Assembly (NCBI GenBank): GCA_949742505.1
Contig: CATJPU010000186.1
Coordinates: 1 to 59,022, forward strand
Source: an uncultured Lachnospiraceae bacterium
GTDB taxonomy: Bacteria; Bacillota; Clostridia; Lachnospirales; Lachnospiraceae
DNA length: 59,022 nucleotides
Reading direction: 5' to 3'
Shown: piece by piece, positions 16,467-24,399 of the stretch
Position numbering within the stretch: position 1 is the stretch's first letter
How the letters are laid out: each line of letters starts with the position of its first letter
Program-made: the position numbers and the translations under genes
Notes under the pieces: generated by a model
Databases searched by the model: none
What the model saw: the letters and a program-made list of their open reading frames with translations, nothing else
What the model was told of the DNA's origin: nothing

Positions 16467-16847
16467 ATGCATCAGAATGATATTGAGCGCTTTGCATTTT
16501 TATATTTGTGCGGGCAGAGGGATAGAGAATTATTGGGTGGAAGAGTGAAGATGACATTTCAGGACTTTGACAGACTGATTTTTATTACGGAGTCTCTGGG
16601 GCTGAGTCAAATGAATCTGGAGATATGGAACAGGTTTTCTCCGCAGTTTTTGGAACAGCTGGGGGCAATGGAAAAGCTGTATGAAGAAAATGGTGAAGAG
16701 ATGGGATTTAGTAATTATGATGAAAATGAAAAGTCTCATGATAAATGGATTGCAGACTTTTGTTACGGGGCTTTGGATGAAGAGGTAAGTAAGTTTTTGT
16801 TAGAATTATTTGGAATATTTTATAAAGAGGGCGAAGAAGTCACCTAG
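16467..16847 (+). CDS. Hypothetical protein, divergent from XRE regulator
   Basis: I do not recognise this 126-residue acidic protein. No membrane segment or signal peptide is seen; the middle is predicted mainly helical and rich in aromatic residues (RFAFLYL, FDRLIFI, FLLELFGIFY). GGAAGGAAG 5-13 bases before the ATG at 16467 makes this start better than the ATG at 16425. It is divergent from a small XRE regulator across a shared operator pair, a layout common in regulator-target pairs, prophage remnants and some toxin-antitoxin loci, but no toxin fold is evident. It ends in a hairpin that includes its stop codon. Confidence 0.65.
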   Translation: MHQNDIERFAFLYLCGQRDRELLGGRVKMTFQDFDRLIFITESLGLSQMNLEIWNRFSPQFLEQLGAMEKLYEENGEEMGFSNYDENEKSHDKWIADFCYGALDEEVSKFLLELFGIFYKEGEEVT

Positions 16848-16877
16848 TACTCCATCCGGCTAGAAATTGGAGTACTA
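16845..16877 (+). terminator. Hairpin at the stop codon of the 16467 gene
   Basis: TAGTACTCCA (16845-16854) and TGGAGTACTA (16868-16877) form a perfect 10-base stem with a 13-base loop. The stop TAG is its first codon. There is no T run, so it may act as an mRNA end-protecting hairpin rather than an intrinsic terminator. Confidence 0.5.
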
Positions 16878-16959
16878 GAGCGTTTCTGAAAATTCATTCC
16901 TACAATCTGATGCAAATTGGGACAGCATCTTGCAGAAAGCAATTTTCAGAAATGCTCTA
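16876..16959. repeat. Dispersed inverted repeat R2, full copy
   Basis: TAGAGCGTTTCTGAAAATT (16876-16894) pairs with 16941-16959 with one G-T mismatch. The interior holds TGCAAATTGGGACAGCATC (16911-16929). Positions 25871-25919 carry a second, left-truncated copy, and a single end-like sequence (TTTTAGAGCGTGTTTGAAA) stands at 18067-18084. The size and ends are compatible with a small non-autonomous element. Confidence 0.7.
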
Positions 16960-17090
16960 ATGATTTTTCCTGTTACAATTCATACGTCGCCTGTTTTGTT
17001 ACTGCTCACTCCGTTCACAGTAACATTCGCAAATCCATTTAAAATTGCCTTCGGCAATGGGATTTGTTCACGCCTGAATCTCTTTCTTAC

Positions 17091-17115
17091 GGTCTGCGCA
17101 GTGAATGCGCAGACC
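17091..17115. other. Small hairpin in the non-coding gap 16960-17162
   Basis: GGTCTGCGCA and TGCGCAGACC form a perfect 10-base stem with a 5-base loop. The surrounding 200 bases have no convincing gene; they hold only short dyads such as ATTGCCTTCGGCAAT. Confidence 0.5.
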
Positions 17116-17162
17116 TGTGAACAGTACCCCTGTTTTGGTCTGCAAATGTAATCTTTTCTAAT

Positions 17163-17191
17163 TTGACAGATAAAATGAGCAGCCGTATAAT
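17163..17191 (+). promoter_or_regulatory. Consensus sigma-A promoter upstream of azlC remnant
   Basis: TTGACA (17163-17168) and TATAAT (17186-17191) are exactly 17 bases apart, a perfect consensus promoter. It drives the azlC remnant, azlD and probably the Crp/Fnr gene. The leader of about 90 bases holds a 7-codon ORF at 17204. Confidence 0.75.
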
Positions 17192-17286
17192 ATAGAAGAA
17201 GCTATGTCTGATATACAAGACGATTGATTGGCATAAGGCATCTGTTATATAAAATCCCGGAAGAAAATCAGGCAGGATGAGGAGTA

Positions 17287-17754
17287 ATGGTAAACGCCCG
17301 GCATATCTTTTATGGCATTTCTATGTTGGATAAATACAAAAATGTGGGCTGGAAAAAATTCTATTTGATTTATGGAATGTGTGATGAATCGTTTTCAATA
17401 AATTGTACGGTAACGCCGCCGCCTGGCATTGACAAAGGGTGGTTTATGTTCTTTGTAACTTTGCTTAACCAGATTTACTGGGTGACTGGCGCGACGCTCG
17501 GGGCGCTTTTGGGTTATGTGATACAGTTTGATACGACGGGGATTGAAATTGTTATGACTGCGCTTTTTGTTGTGATGTTCATCAATCAGTGGGAAGACAC
17601 AAAGGAGCATAAACCGGCTCTTATTGGGGTTGGATGTTCCTTGCTGTGTCTTCTGATTTTCGGAAATGAAAATTTCATTTTACCTGCAATGGCATTGATT
17701 ATATTATGCTTTATGTTCAATAAAAAAGAGGAAAAAAGGGAGGCGGTACAATGA
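17287..17754 (+). pseudogene. azlC: Truncated AzlC branched-chain amino acid exporter subunit
   Basis: The 155 residues match the C-terminal two thirds of AzlC, the large subunit of the AzlCD branched-chain amino acid exporter (VNARHIFYGISMLDKYK and the following membrane segments). Full AzlC is about 230 residues; the first 75-80 residues, including the first membrane helices, are missing and no frame upstream encodes them. A GAGGAG stands just before the ATG, and a consensus promoter lies 95 bases upstream, so the fragment may still be translated. Its stop overlaps azlD as ATGA, as in intact operons. Export activity is unlikely. Confidence 0.75.
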
Positions 17755-18083
17755 CGGACGTGCAACGAATGATAACTATTTTTGCTGTGGTAATAGGTAC
17801 TATGCTGACAAGATTTCTCCCGTTCCTTATCTTTCCAGAGGGAAGGAAACCGCCGGAATACATTACATATTTGGGAACGGTACTTCCATATGCTGTAATC
17901 GGTCTGTTGGTTGCATATTGTCTCAAAGACGCTGTTTTTTCTTCTTTTCATGGTCTGCCGGAGCTGTGTGCGATTGGGTTTATTGTTATACTGCATAAAT
18001 GGAAGAAGAACACGCTGTTAAGTATTGCGGCCGGGACCATATTCTATATGGTTTTCATTCAATATATTTTAGAGCGTGTTTGA
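17751..18083 (+). CDS. azlD: AzlD-family branched-chain amino acid transport protein
   Basis: This 110-residue protein has the normal AzlD length, four hydrophobic segments and the typical [12 protein letters not shown] start region. With AzlC it would form a branched-chain amino acid exporter in the membrane. Its start overlaps the azlC remnant stop. Because AzlC here lacks its N-terminal third, AzlD may be orphaned. Its last bases resemble one end of repeat R2. Confidence 0.85.
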   Translation: MTDVQRMITIFAVVIGTMLTRFLPFLIFPEGRKPPEYITYLGTVLPYAVIGLLVAYCLKDAVFSSFHGLPELCAIGFIVILHKWKKNTLLSIAAGTIFYMVFIQYILERV

Positions 18084-18114
18084 AATGACGGAGCTTAAGA
18101 AGGAGGGGACGAAC

Positions 18115-18792
18115 ATGGCGGCAAGAACAGAATTTGAGACCGTTTATCAAGAAATCTTTCCATTTTGGAGCCGGATTGCGGATACAGACAGGGATTATAT
18201 TTGTCAGAATTCCTATGAGGTTGCTTATTCTAAGGGCATGAATATTCATGACGGCAGTGAATGCTCCGGCGTGATTTTTGTGCGTTCGGGAAGTTTAAGG
18301 CTTTATATGATGTCGGATGAGGGGAAGGATATTACACTGTACCGTCTGCACCGCGGGGATATGTGTATGTTATCGGCGTCCTGCGTGTTAGAGTCTATTA
18401 CCTTCGATGTATTTGTGGGTGTGGAGGAGGACAGCGAGTGTTATGTGATTAGCGGACCGGCGTTTGCAGCGTTTGCGAAGCGTAATCCGGATATTAAAAT
18501 ATTTGCGCTTGAGGCGGCTGTCAGCCGTTTTTCGGACGTTATGTGGGTTATGCAGCAGATTCTTTTTATGAGTATGGATAAGCGTCTGGCTATTTTCTTA
18601 GCTGATGAATCGGCAAGGACTGGTTCTGATACGATTAAACTGACACATGGGCAGATTGCCCTTTATATGGGTTCTGCCCGTGAGGTTGTGTCAAGAATGC
18701 TGAAATATTTTGCCAATGAAGGAATTGTGAAAGTTTCAAGGGGAGGGATTCAAATCCTTGATAAGAAACGCCTTCGTAAATTGACAATATAG
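18115..18792 (+). CDS. Crp/Fnr-family transcriptional regulator
   Basis: This 225-residue protein has an N-terminal cyclic-nucleotide-binding-like beta-barrel (about 10-125) and a C-terminal winged helix with the reading helix in GSAREVVSRMLKYFANEGIV (about 180-200). No Fnr-type cysteine cluster at the N-terminus is seen, so it is not a classic iron-sulfur oxygen sensor; the ligand is unknown. AAGGAGGGG lies 7 bases before the ATG at 18115, which makes this start clear. It follows azlD by 31 bases and may be cotranscribed. The dyad TGTGATGTAATCACA at 19251 is a candidate target. Confidence 0.88.
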   Translation: MAARTEFETVYQEIFPFWSRIADTDRDYICQNSYEVAYSKGMNIHDGSECSGVIFVRSGSLRLYMMSDEGKDITLYRLHRGDMCMLSASCVLESITFDVFVGVEEDSECYVISGPAFAAFAKRNPDIKIFALEAAVSRFSDVMWVMQQILFMSMDKRLAIFLADESARTGSDTIKLTHGQIALYMGSAREVVSRMLKYFANEGIVKVSRGGIQILDKKRLRKLTI

Positions 18793-18865
18793 AAAACCTA
18801 GAGGGTACGCCGTCGCATGCACTTCGGGTAAGCATGTTTCATCCGGCAAAGTTTATCTTTAAATT

Positions 18866-19171
18866 TTATTTCAGCATAGCAAGAATTTCGGATTTTGGTC
18901 TTGCGCCGGTCGCGCGGTTTACGACGTTGCCGTCTTTCATAGCAATCAGTGTGGGGATACTTAGAACCCGGAATTCCTGGGCAAGCTCAGGCTCCTGATC
19001 TACGTTGATTTTGCCTACCAGGTACATAGGATTTTCTTCGGCGATTTCATCAACCAGAGGAGAGACCATGCGGCAGGGACCGCACCAGTCGGCGTAAAAA
19101 TCCAAAAGCACTGGTTTGCTGCTGTTTTTGACAGAATCGAAATTAGTTTTATTTACAGTAAGTATAGACAT
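18866..19171 (-). CDS. trxA: Thioredoxin
   Basis: This 101-residue protein is a standard cytoplasmic thioredoxin that reduces protein disulfides. The active site WCGPC is at residues 29-33, preceded by LLDFYADW, and the cis-proline loop IPTL is present. GAAAGGAAGG precedes the ATG at 19171. It is transcribed leftward from a region shared with the LytTR regulator gene and containing a Crp-like dyad. No thioredoxin reductase gene is adjacent. Confidence 0.95.
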   Translation of the reverse strand: MSILTVNKTNFDSVKNSSKPVLLDFYADWCGPCRMVSPLVDEIAEENPMYLVGKINVDQEPELAQEFRVLSIPTLIAMKDGNVVNRATGARPKSEILAMLK

Positions 19172-19250
19172 AAGCGTTACCTTCCTTTCATTTGCTTCTG
19201 TTTTTGTGTTTGTTTCTGGTTATAGTATAGCCTGCGGTAATTGTTATTTC

Positions 19251-19265
19251 TGTGATGTAATCACA
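19251..19265. promoter_or_regulatory. Crp-like palindrome between trxA and LytTR regulator
   Basis: TGTGATGTAATCACA is a perfect 6-base dyad with a 3-base centre. It resembles the Crp consensus TGTGA-N6-TCACA but with N5. It lies 29 bases before the rightward regulator start and upstream of a TATACT-like -10 for trxA. The Crp/Fnr protein at 18115 is the natural candidate to bind it. Confidence 0.45.
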
Positions 19266-19293
19266 TATCTAACGTATGAGAGAGGTGATTTTA

Positions 19294-20013
19294 ATGCTGC
19301 GTATAGCGGTTTGTGATGATGATAAGAAGGTTGCTCAAACGAACAGGGAAATCACAGAGGATTGTCTGAAACGATGCGGGAGTATGGGAAAAGTTGAGGT
19401 GTATACCGCCAGCAGTAATCTGTTCTGGGATATTACGGAGGACGGTGTTTTTTTTGACTTGATTTTGCTGGATATTGAGATGCCGGAACGAACGGGGATG
19501 GAAATTGCGGAGAAGATTAAGCCGTACCTTCCCAATGTGAAAATTATTTTTATTACTTCCCATATCGAATATGCAATAGATGCTTTTGAACTGTCTATTT
19601 TTCGCTATGTTCCGAAAAATGACATAGAAAAGCGGCTGGACCCGGCCATTTGCGATGCAGTAAAACTGATTGAGCTGGAAGCGGGAAAAGTTTACACGAT
19701 TCAGACAAACAGTCGTTTTGAAAAGATTCCCTATAAAGAAATATATTATATCGAACGCGATGGGAAAAATGCCAGTATTACAGCCTGCGGCGGCGTGTCT
19801 AAAGTGCGCAAAAGTCTCGGGCAGGTTTATAAGGAATTGGAGGCGGAAGAATTTATTTATATTGACAGAGGATGTATTGTTAATATGATACATATTATGC
19901 AGGTGAAAGATGGTATGGCTGTTTTGGAAAATGGAGCGCTGCTTCCGATAAGTCGTTCTCATCTACAGCCGGTAAAAGAACAAATCAATCGTTATTGGGG
20001 GATGCATATATGA
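19294..20013 (+). CDS. LytTR-family response regulator (AgrA-like)
   Basis: This 239-residue protein has a receiver domain with D60 in LILLDIEMPERTG and a C-terminal LytTR DNA-binding domain (about 135-235, with IYYIERDGKN and the ending SRSHLQPVKEQI). AGAGGTGAT precedes the ATG at 19294. Its stop overlaps the kinase start. LytTR proteins bind pairs of 9-base boxes 21-22 bases apart; such a pair is found at 21305-21336 before the next operon. Quorum-type or peptide-type sensing is likely, but no AgrD-like peptide gene is seen. Confidence 0.92.
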   Translation: MLRIAVCDDDKKVAQTNREITEDCLKRCGSMGKVEVYTASSNLFWDITEDGVFFDLILLDIEMPERTGMEIAEKIKPYLPNVKIIFITSHIEYAIDAFELSIFRYVPKNDIEKRLDPAICDAVKLIELEAGKVYTIQTNSRFEKIPYKEIYYIERDGKNASITACGGVSKVRKSLGQVYKELEAEEFIYIDRGCIVNMIHIMQVKDGMAVLENGALLPISRSHLQPVKEQINRYWGMHI

Positions 20014-21296
20014 CAGGATGGATGATCTTACTATCAGAGATTGCAGCGGGATGTGCGCGCGCCATTGTTTTTGTATTTCTTATATACAGGCTGTTATCCG
20101 CTGACAGACCTGGGAAAAGATGTGTTGCTGTAGTCTCGGCTGGCATTGCTTTCCTTGTGCTTTCTCTGACTGTGCTGAATGTGAATGAATCCGATGTCTG
20201 CCGCATTGGAGCGGAGACAGTCTGGCTGGTGATTTGCGCTAGTCGTTTACAGAAAGCAGAAATCAGAATGAGTTTATTTGTGGGGATTTTTTATGAGATT
20301 GCCGTTTCGTTCTGGCAATTTCTTTTTTCTTCCTGGCTGGGAGTGTTATTTTCTTCGCCGGATTTTCAGGACTATGAGACCGGATGGGGACAGACTGCAG
20401 TCTGGATGCTTCATGGATTTTTAGTTGTTTTGGTATTCTATTATCTAGAGCGGCGGAAAATGACGGGGAAAATAGCTTTTCAATTTGCTTCATCCATTGC
20501 CGTAGCGGGCTTTCTGGCCGTTATTACATTGTCAGAGCAAAAAACGCTTGTGATTGCAGAAGATATTCTTGATATGTGGACGGTTTTATCCGTTGTTCTG
20601 ATGATGTCTGTCTTAATATTCCGCATAAGCCGGCAATACGAGATGGAGAAAGAGCTGGCAGAGCTGAAATCCGAACAGGCGGAATTACTAGAGCGGGATT
20701 ATCTTACTTTGAATCAGGCTTATGAAGTCAACGCGAAGTTATTTCATGATTTTCATAATCATATCGGGGTGCTGCAGCAGCTTCTTTCCCATCAGAAAAT
20801 GCAGGAGGCAGAAGAATATTTAAATAGTCTGCAGGCGCCTGTGCGGGAGATGACAGATACCATATGGACTGGGGACGAAACGATAGATTACCTGATTAAC
20901 AGCAAGGCTTCTAAGGCGAAGTCAGATAAGACAGAGTTTCAGGCACAGGTAGAATTTCCCCGGCATACCAGTATTAGAAGCGCGGATTTGTGCGCAATAT
21001 TGGGAAATTTCTTAGATAATGCGTTAGAAGCGGCGAGACAGATACCAGAGACGCGGCGGAGATATATCCGGCTGACAATCCGGCGAATCAATCACATGCT
21101 GGTCATAAAAGTAGAGAATAGTTTTGAAGGGAATCTTATAAAGGAAGGCGATACGCTTAGAACAACGAAAGCAGAAGGCGGGCTGCATGGCTGGGGATTA
21201 AAAAGCGCCCAGGCTGCAGCCGGGAAATATTCCGGCTGCGTACAGACTACCTGCGCTGACGGCGTATTCCGGGCTGTCGCTACATTATCATACTAG
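20010..21296 (+). CDS. AgrC-like GHKL sensor histidine kinase
   Basis: This 428-residue kinase has six or so N-terminal membrane segments (residues 5-205), a coiled linker, a phosphoacceptor region FHDFHNHIG with H246, and a GHKL-type ATPase domain (N box ILGNFLDNALEAA, and GLHGWGLKSA near the end). The ATG overlaps the regulator stop (ATGA) with GGGGGA upstream. The multi-pass sensor and the LytTR partner are the hallmarks of Agr/ComD-type peptide sensors. The downstream operon encodes a tiny membrane protein and an ABC transporter. Confidence 0.9.
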   Translation: MTGWMILLSEIAAGCARAIVFVFLIYRLLSADRPGKRCVAVVSAGIAFLVLSLTVLNVNESDVCRIGAETVWLVICASRLQKAEIRMSLFVGIFYEIAVSFWQFLFSSWLGVLFSSPDFQDYETGWGQTAVWMLHGFLVVLVFYYLERRKMTGKIAFQFASSIAVAGFLAVITLSEQKTLVIAEDILDMWTVLSVVLMMSVLIFRISRQYEMEKELAELKSEQAELLERDYLTLNQAYEVNAKLFHDFHNHIGVLQQLLSHQKMQEAEEYLNSLQAPVREMTDTIWTGDETIDYLINSKASKAKSDKTEFQAQVEFPRHTSIRSADLCAILGNFLDNALEAARQIPETRRRYIRLTIRRINHMLVIKVENSFEGNLIKEGDTLRTTKAEGGLHGWGLKSAQAAAGKYSGCVQTTCADGVFRAVATLSY

Positions 21297-21304
21297 TATA
21301 GTTC

Positions 21305-21368
21305 TTTCGCGGACAAAAATCTACCGTTTGCGGACACATCTGCATCGGCCTTCTTTTTCGGTTATGAT
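21305..21368 (+). promoter_or_regulatory. LytTR-like box pair and promoter of the small-peptide/ABC operon
   Basis: TTTCGCGGACA (21305-21315) and TTTGCGGACA (21327-21336) share GCGGACA at a spacing of exactly 21 bases, and the second is preceded by ACCGTT as in LytTR boxes. A -10-like TATGAT lies at 21363-21368, so the second box abuts the -35 region. This is the layout of LytTR-activated promoters. Confidence 0.55.
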
Positions 21369-21410
21369 ATAGACACAACAAAGAACAAGCGATTTGAGGA
21401 GGTAAGTAGT

Positions 21411-21587
21411 ATGAGACATGTATATATTCGTGGGATTTTAGCTGTAATCTGGCTGGCGGCGGCAATTGTGAGCGGGATATCCGGAAATATTGGAACGGCG
21501 GCGCTTTATGTTTTGATGGCGGGTGTGTTTTTGTATTTTGCTTATTCAGCCTGGAAGAAGAACAGGGCCGATAAAGGAGATGAGTAA
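21411..21587 (+). CDS. Small two-helix membrane protein, 58 residues
   Basis: This small ORF begins MRHVYIRGILAVIWLAAA and ends WKKNRADKGDE. It has two hydrophobic segments (about 7-22 and 29-47) separated by a Gly/Ser turn and a charged C-terminus. GAGGAGGTAAGTAGT before the ATG is a strong ribosome binding site. It is the first gene of the operon behind the LytTR-like boxes, one base before the ATPase gene. I do not recognise a named family. It may be an accessory subunit of the ABC transporter; it lacks the double-glycine leader and cysteine features of a peptide pheromone. Confidence 0.7.
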   Translation: MRHVYIRGILAVIWLAAAIVSGISGNIGTAALYVLMAGVFLYFAYSAWKKNRADKGDE

Positions 21588-21588
21588 A

Positions 21589-22296
21589 ATGAGAAATTCT
21601 CTCCTGTCGGTTCAGAATCTAAAGGTGTGGTATAACAAAGACAGAGATGTGTTGTCGGAGTTTTCTATTGATTTGAAGTATCATGAGACTGCAGGATTCA
21701 TTGGGTTAAACGGTGCGGGCAAAACTACGTTTTTTAAAACACTGTCTGGACTATTGCCGACATATCAGGCAGAGGGCATTTATTTTTCGGGTCAGTCTGT
21801 AAATTTCCGGGACAGGAATTTCAAGACCCGCCGATATACGGTATTTGCGGAGGATTATTCCTTCCAGTATTTTACATTCTGGGAGTATCTGTCTTATGTA
21901 TTTCAGGTTTATGAAAAAGAGCAGCCGAATATAGCGGAACTGATACAGGGATTTCATTTTGAAGAGTATACGGATGTTTTGTTGAAAGAGCTTTCCATGG
22001 GTAACCGTAAAAAGGCGTTTCTGATTACGGCATTTGCGCTGAAGCCGGAGCTACTGCTTCTTGATGAACCGGTTAACGGATTAGACTTTCAGAGCACAGA
22101 ATACTTGTATCGGCAGATTAACGGATATAAAGAATACGGAACGGTTTTATTTTCCTCCCATATTCTGGAAAGCGTCACATTAACTTCCGACCGGGTATTT
22201 GTCCTGGAAAACGGGAGGATTCGGAGAACATTTGAAGGCGGAGAAATATCCGCGGCAAACATTCGGGAGGCGCTGCATGATGAAAATGATGTTTGA
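21589..22296 (+). CDS. ABC transporter ATP-binding protein
   Basis: This 235-residue ATPase has Walker A GLNGAGKTT, a non-canonical signature ELSMGNRKK in place of LSGGQ, and Walker B LLLLDEPVNGLD. It belongs to the CcmA/DrrA-like group that pairs with ABC-2 type permeases. AAAGGAGATGAGTAAA places the start at 21589. The permease start lies within its last 20 bases. With the 58-residue protein and the permease it forms an exporter-type unit, probably switched on by the LytTR system upstream. Confidence 0.9.
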   Translation: MRNSLLSVQNLKVWYNKDRDVLSEFSIDLKYHETAGFIGLNGAGKTTFFKTLSGLLPTYQAEGIYFSGQSVNFRDRNFKTRRYTVFAEDYSFQYFTFWEYLSYVFQVYEKEQPNIAELIQGFHFEEYTDVLLKELSMGNRKKAFLITAFALKPELLLLDEPVNGLDFQSTEYLYRQINGYKEYGTVLFSSHILESVTLTSDRVFVLENGRIRRTFEGGEISAANIREALHDENDV

Positions 22297-23413
22297 TATT
22301 TTTGCCAAGCAATTATTTGGTGCAAAATACGAGCGGCTATTGCGTACGCTTTTAATTTATGCGATTGTATTTTGGAGCCTGAATCTTTCAGGTTTGAATG
22401 TGGAGATTGCGCCGTTTATTTTATATCTTATGGTTAGTACAGTTACCGCCGGCATTATGTGGCAGGCCCTTTCCTCAGAGGGAAATGCGGCGACGATGCA
22501 GCACGTGTATATGCTTCCTTTTGAGCGCCGGAGCTTAATTTTTTCATATGTGGCTGCTCTGGGCGCTTATACTTTTTTGACAAAGACAGCGGCGCTTCTG
22601 GCTGTTGTATTTGCGGTATCAGAATGGAGTTTTACAGAGGTTCTGGGGAGTCTCTTCTGTATGGTGAACGCCGTTCTTATGACGGCGGTAGTTTTTTCTA
22701 TGAGAAAATGCCGGGCTGCGGGATTTTCCTGGGGCGCCGGTGCAACTGCAGGAATTTTATTGTTATGGAATAAGCCATGGTTTATTCCGGCGGCGGCAGT
22801 CAATAGCGTCTTGGCATTTCTTCTCTTGTGGAATGCGGACGGAGATGCTTTTATCTTCTCTGGGTGCAAATGCAGAAAAAGGCTAAAGTGTTCTAAACAT
22901 TATTCGGTATGGCGTTATCTCTTTCGGTATCTAGGCGCTCATAAAAATTATTGCGTCAATACGGTAATTATGTGGTGTGTGGCCTGTGTGCTGCCATTGC
23001 TGTTTGGTAAGATAGAAATGGTATTTGCAGTTCCGATTGGCTTTGCCATTCTTTCTCTGAATACGCCGATTTGTATTCTGTTGTCCTGTGATTCGGATCT
23101 GGAGCGGGCCGTTCGCTTTCTGCCCGGTCAGGAGAGAGCGTTTTGCGTGCCTTACTGTTTCTTTATCTTTTTGTGCAATAGCATTGCATACAGTTTGTTT
23201 CTTGGCAGCATACAGATACAGAACGGCAGAGTAACGCTCCAGATGGTAATAACAGCTATTTTCTTTGCCCTGCTCAGCGCAGCTCTATCGGTTCTGCTGG
23301 AATGGTACTGCCCCATTCGGAACTGGAAAATCGAAAGCGACTTGTGGCATCATCCAAGAAAATATGTTGTGCCGGCCTTGATGGTATTGCTGGCAGGAAT
23401 CATTGCCGGGTAG
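22277..23413 (+). CDS. ABC-2 type permease-like membrane protein
   Basis: This 378-residue protein has about ten hydrophobic segments and no extracellular domain. The ATG at 22277 follows GGGAGG at 6 bases and overlaps the ATPase gene. It is the membrane part of the exporter encoded with the 235-residue ATPase. The sequence is poorly conserved in general, as is usual for such permeases, and the substrate (peptide, drug or lipid) cannot be told. Confidence 0.8.
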   Translation: MMKMMFDIFAKQLFGAKYERLLRTLLIYAIVFWSLNLSGLNVEIAPFILYLMVSTVTAGIMWQALSSEGNAATMQHVYMLPFERRSLIFSYVAALGAYTFLTKTAALLAVVFAVSEWSFTEVLGSLFCMVNAVLMTAVVFSMRKCRAAGFSWGAGATAGILLLWNKPWFIPAAAVNSVLAFLLLWNADGDAFIFSGCKCRKRLKCSKHYSVWRYLFRYLGAHKNYCVNTVIMWCVACVLPLLFGKIEMVFAVPIGFAILSLNTPICILLSCDSDLERAVRFLPGQERAFCVPYCFFIFLCNSIAYSLFLGSIQIQNGRVTLQMVITAIFFALLSAALSVLLEWYCPIRNWKIESDLWHHPRKYVVPALMVLLAGIIAG

Positions 23414-23416
23414 GTT

Positions 23417-23442
23417 ACTGTTTACACGTCTTCTGGAGGACG
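23417..23442. repeat. Dispersed short repeat R4, copy 1
   Basis: The 26 bases starting ACTGTTTACACGTC and ending CTGGAGGACG match 29784-29809 at 21 of 26 positions. Both copies can fold into a small hairpin and lie directly after or before a gene. The rest of the gap 23443-23610 shows nothing I can name. Confidence 0.5.
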
Positions 23443-23626
23443 GCAGACGAAGAAAAATCCTGCGTTTAACATCAAAGAATTTAATTTCAGTTGTACTAGC
23501 TGTAGTTCAGAAAAAGAATTAGAAATTTGCTGGGATTTTTTGGAGAAAACAGGTATACTAGAAGATAGGAAATACAGGTAAGGGAATTTGTAAAATTTCC
23601 TGTAGAGAAGAAGGAGGATTTTGATT

Positions 23627-24334
23627 ATGGCTACACCGCATAATGCCGCTAATATGGGCGATATTGCAGAGACGATTTTGCTGCCGGGAGACCCGCTGCG
23701 GGCGAAGGTAATCGCGGAGACTTATTTAGAGGACGCGAAGCAATTTAACAGCGTAAGAAATATGTTCGGATATACCGGAACTTACAAAGGAAAGAATGTA
23801 TCTGTTATGGGGACAGGTATGGGGATTCCGTCAATTGGGATTTACAGTCATGAGCTGATTCATTTTTACGGGGTAAAGAATCTGATTCGGGTAGGGTCCT
23901 GCGGAGCCTGCCAGGAGGATGTGAAGGTTGGAGATGTGATTATGGCGCAGGGGGCGTGTACCAACAGCAGTTATGCCCATCAGTATCAGCTTCCGGGAAC
24001 AATGTGCGCCATTGCGGATTATGGTTTGCTAAAGGCGGCGCAGGAGATTGCCGAAGAGAAGAGCGTTCCCTGGCATGTAGGCAATATCCTGTCTTCGGAT
24101 ACCTTCTATACGGAAACCGCCGAGTGGAAGCTCTGGGCGAAGATGGGCGTGCTGGGCATTGAGATGGAGAGTTTTGCTCTGTACTGCGAAGCGGCCCGGG
24201 CGGGTGTGAAGGCTCTTGGCATCTTTACCGTATCTGATTCGATGATTACCGGAGAGGAGACTACGGCGGAGCAGAGGCAGAACGACTTTAAGCAGATGAT
24301 GGAGATTGCGCTGGAAACGGCCCTCAGAGTTTAA
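23627..24334 (+). CDS. deoD: Purine nucleoside phosphorylase, DeoD type
   Basis: This 235-residue cytoplasmic enzyme cleaves purine (deoxy)nucleosides with phosphate to the base and (deoxy)ribose 1-phosphate. It matches the hexameric bacterial DeoD type: ATPHNAA at the N-terminus, phosphate loop GDPLRAK, GTGMGIPS, RVGSCGA and the substrate motif GIEMESFALY. The ATG at 23627 follows AAGGAGG at 9 bases; a TTG at 23621 is rejected. It seems to be a single-gene unit or the first of the following cluster. Confidence 0.96.
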   Translation: MATPHNAANMGDIAETILLPGDPLRAKVIAETYLEDAKQFNSVRNMFGYTGTYKGKNVSVMGTGMGIPSIGIYSHELIHFYGVKNLIRVGSCGACQEDVKVGDVIMAQGACTNSSYAHQYQLPGTMCAIADYGLLKAAQEIAEEKSVPWHVGNILSSDTFYTETAEWKLWAKMGVLGIEMESFALYCEAARAGVKALGIFTVSDSMITGEETTAEQRQNDFKQMMEIALETALRV

Positions 24335-24399
24335 CGTTTAACGTGCAGGGGACATGCTCTAGATGGCACAGGCGGATAAAATTTCGGGGAGAGGGAAGA

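Noticed and set aside
17204-17227. A 7-codon ORF (MSDIQDD) in the azlC leader as a leader peptide
   Set aside because: It lacks branched-chain amino acid codons and a terminator/antiterminator pair, so attenuation is not supported.
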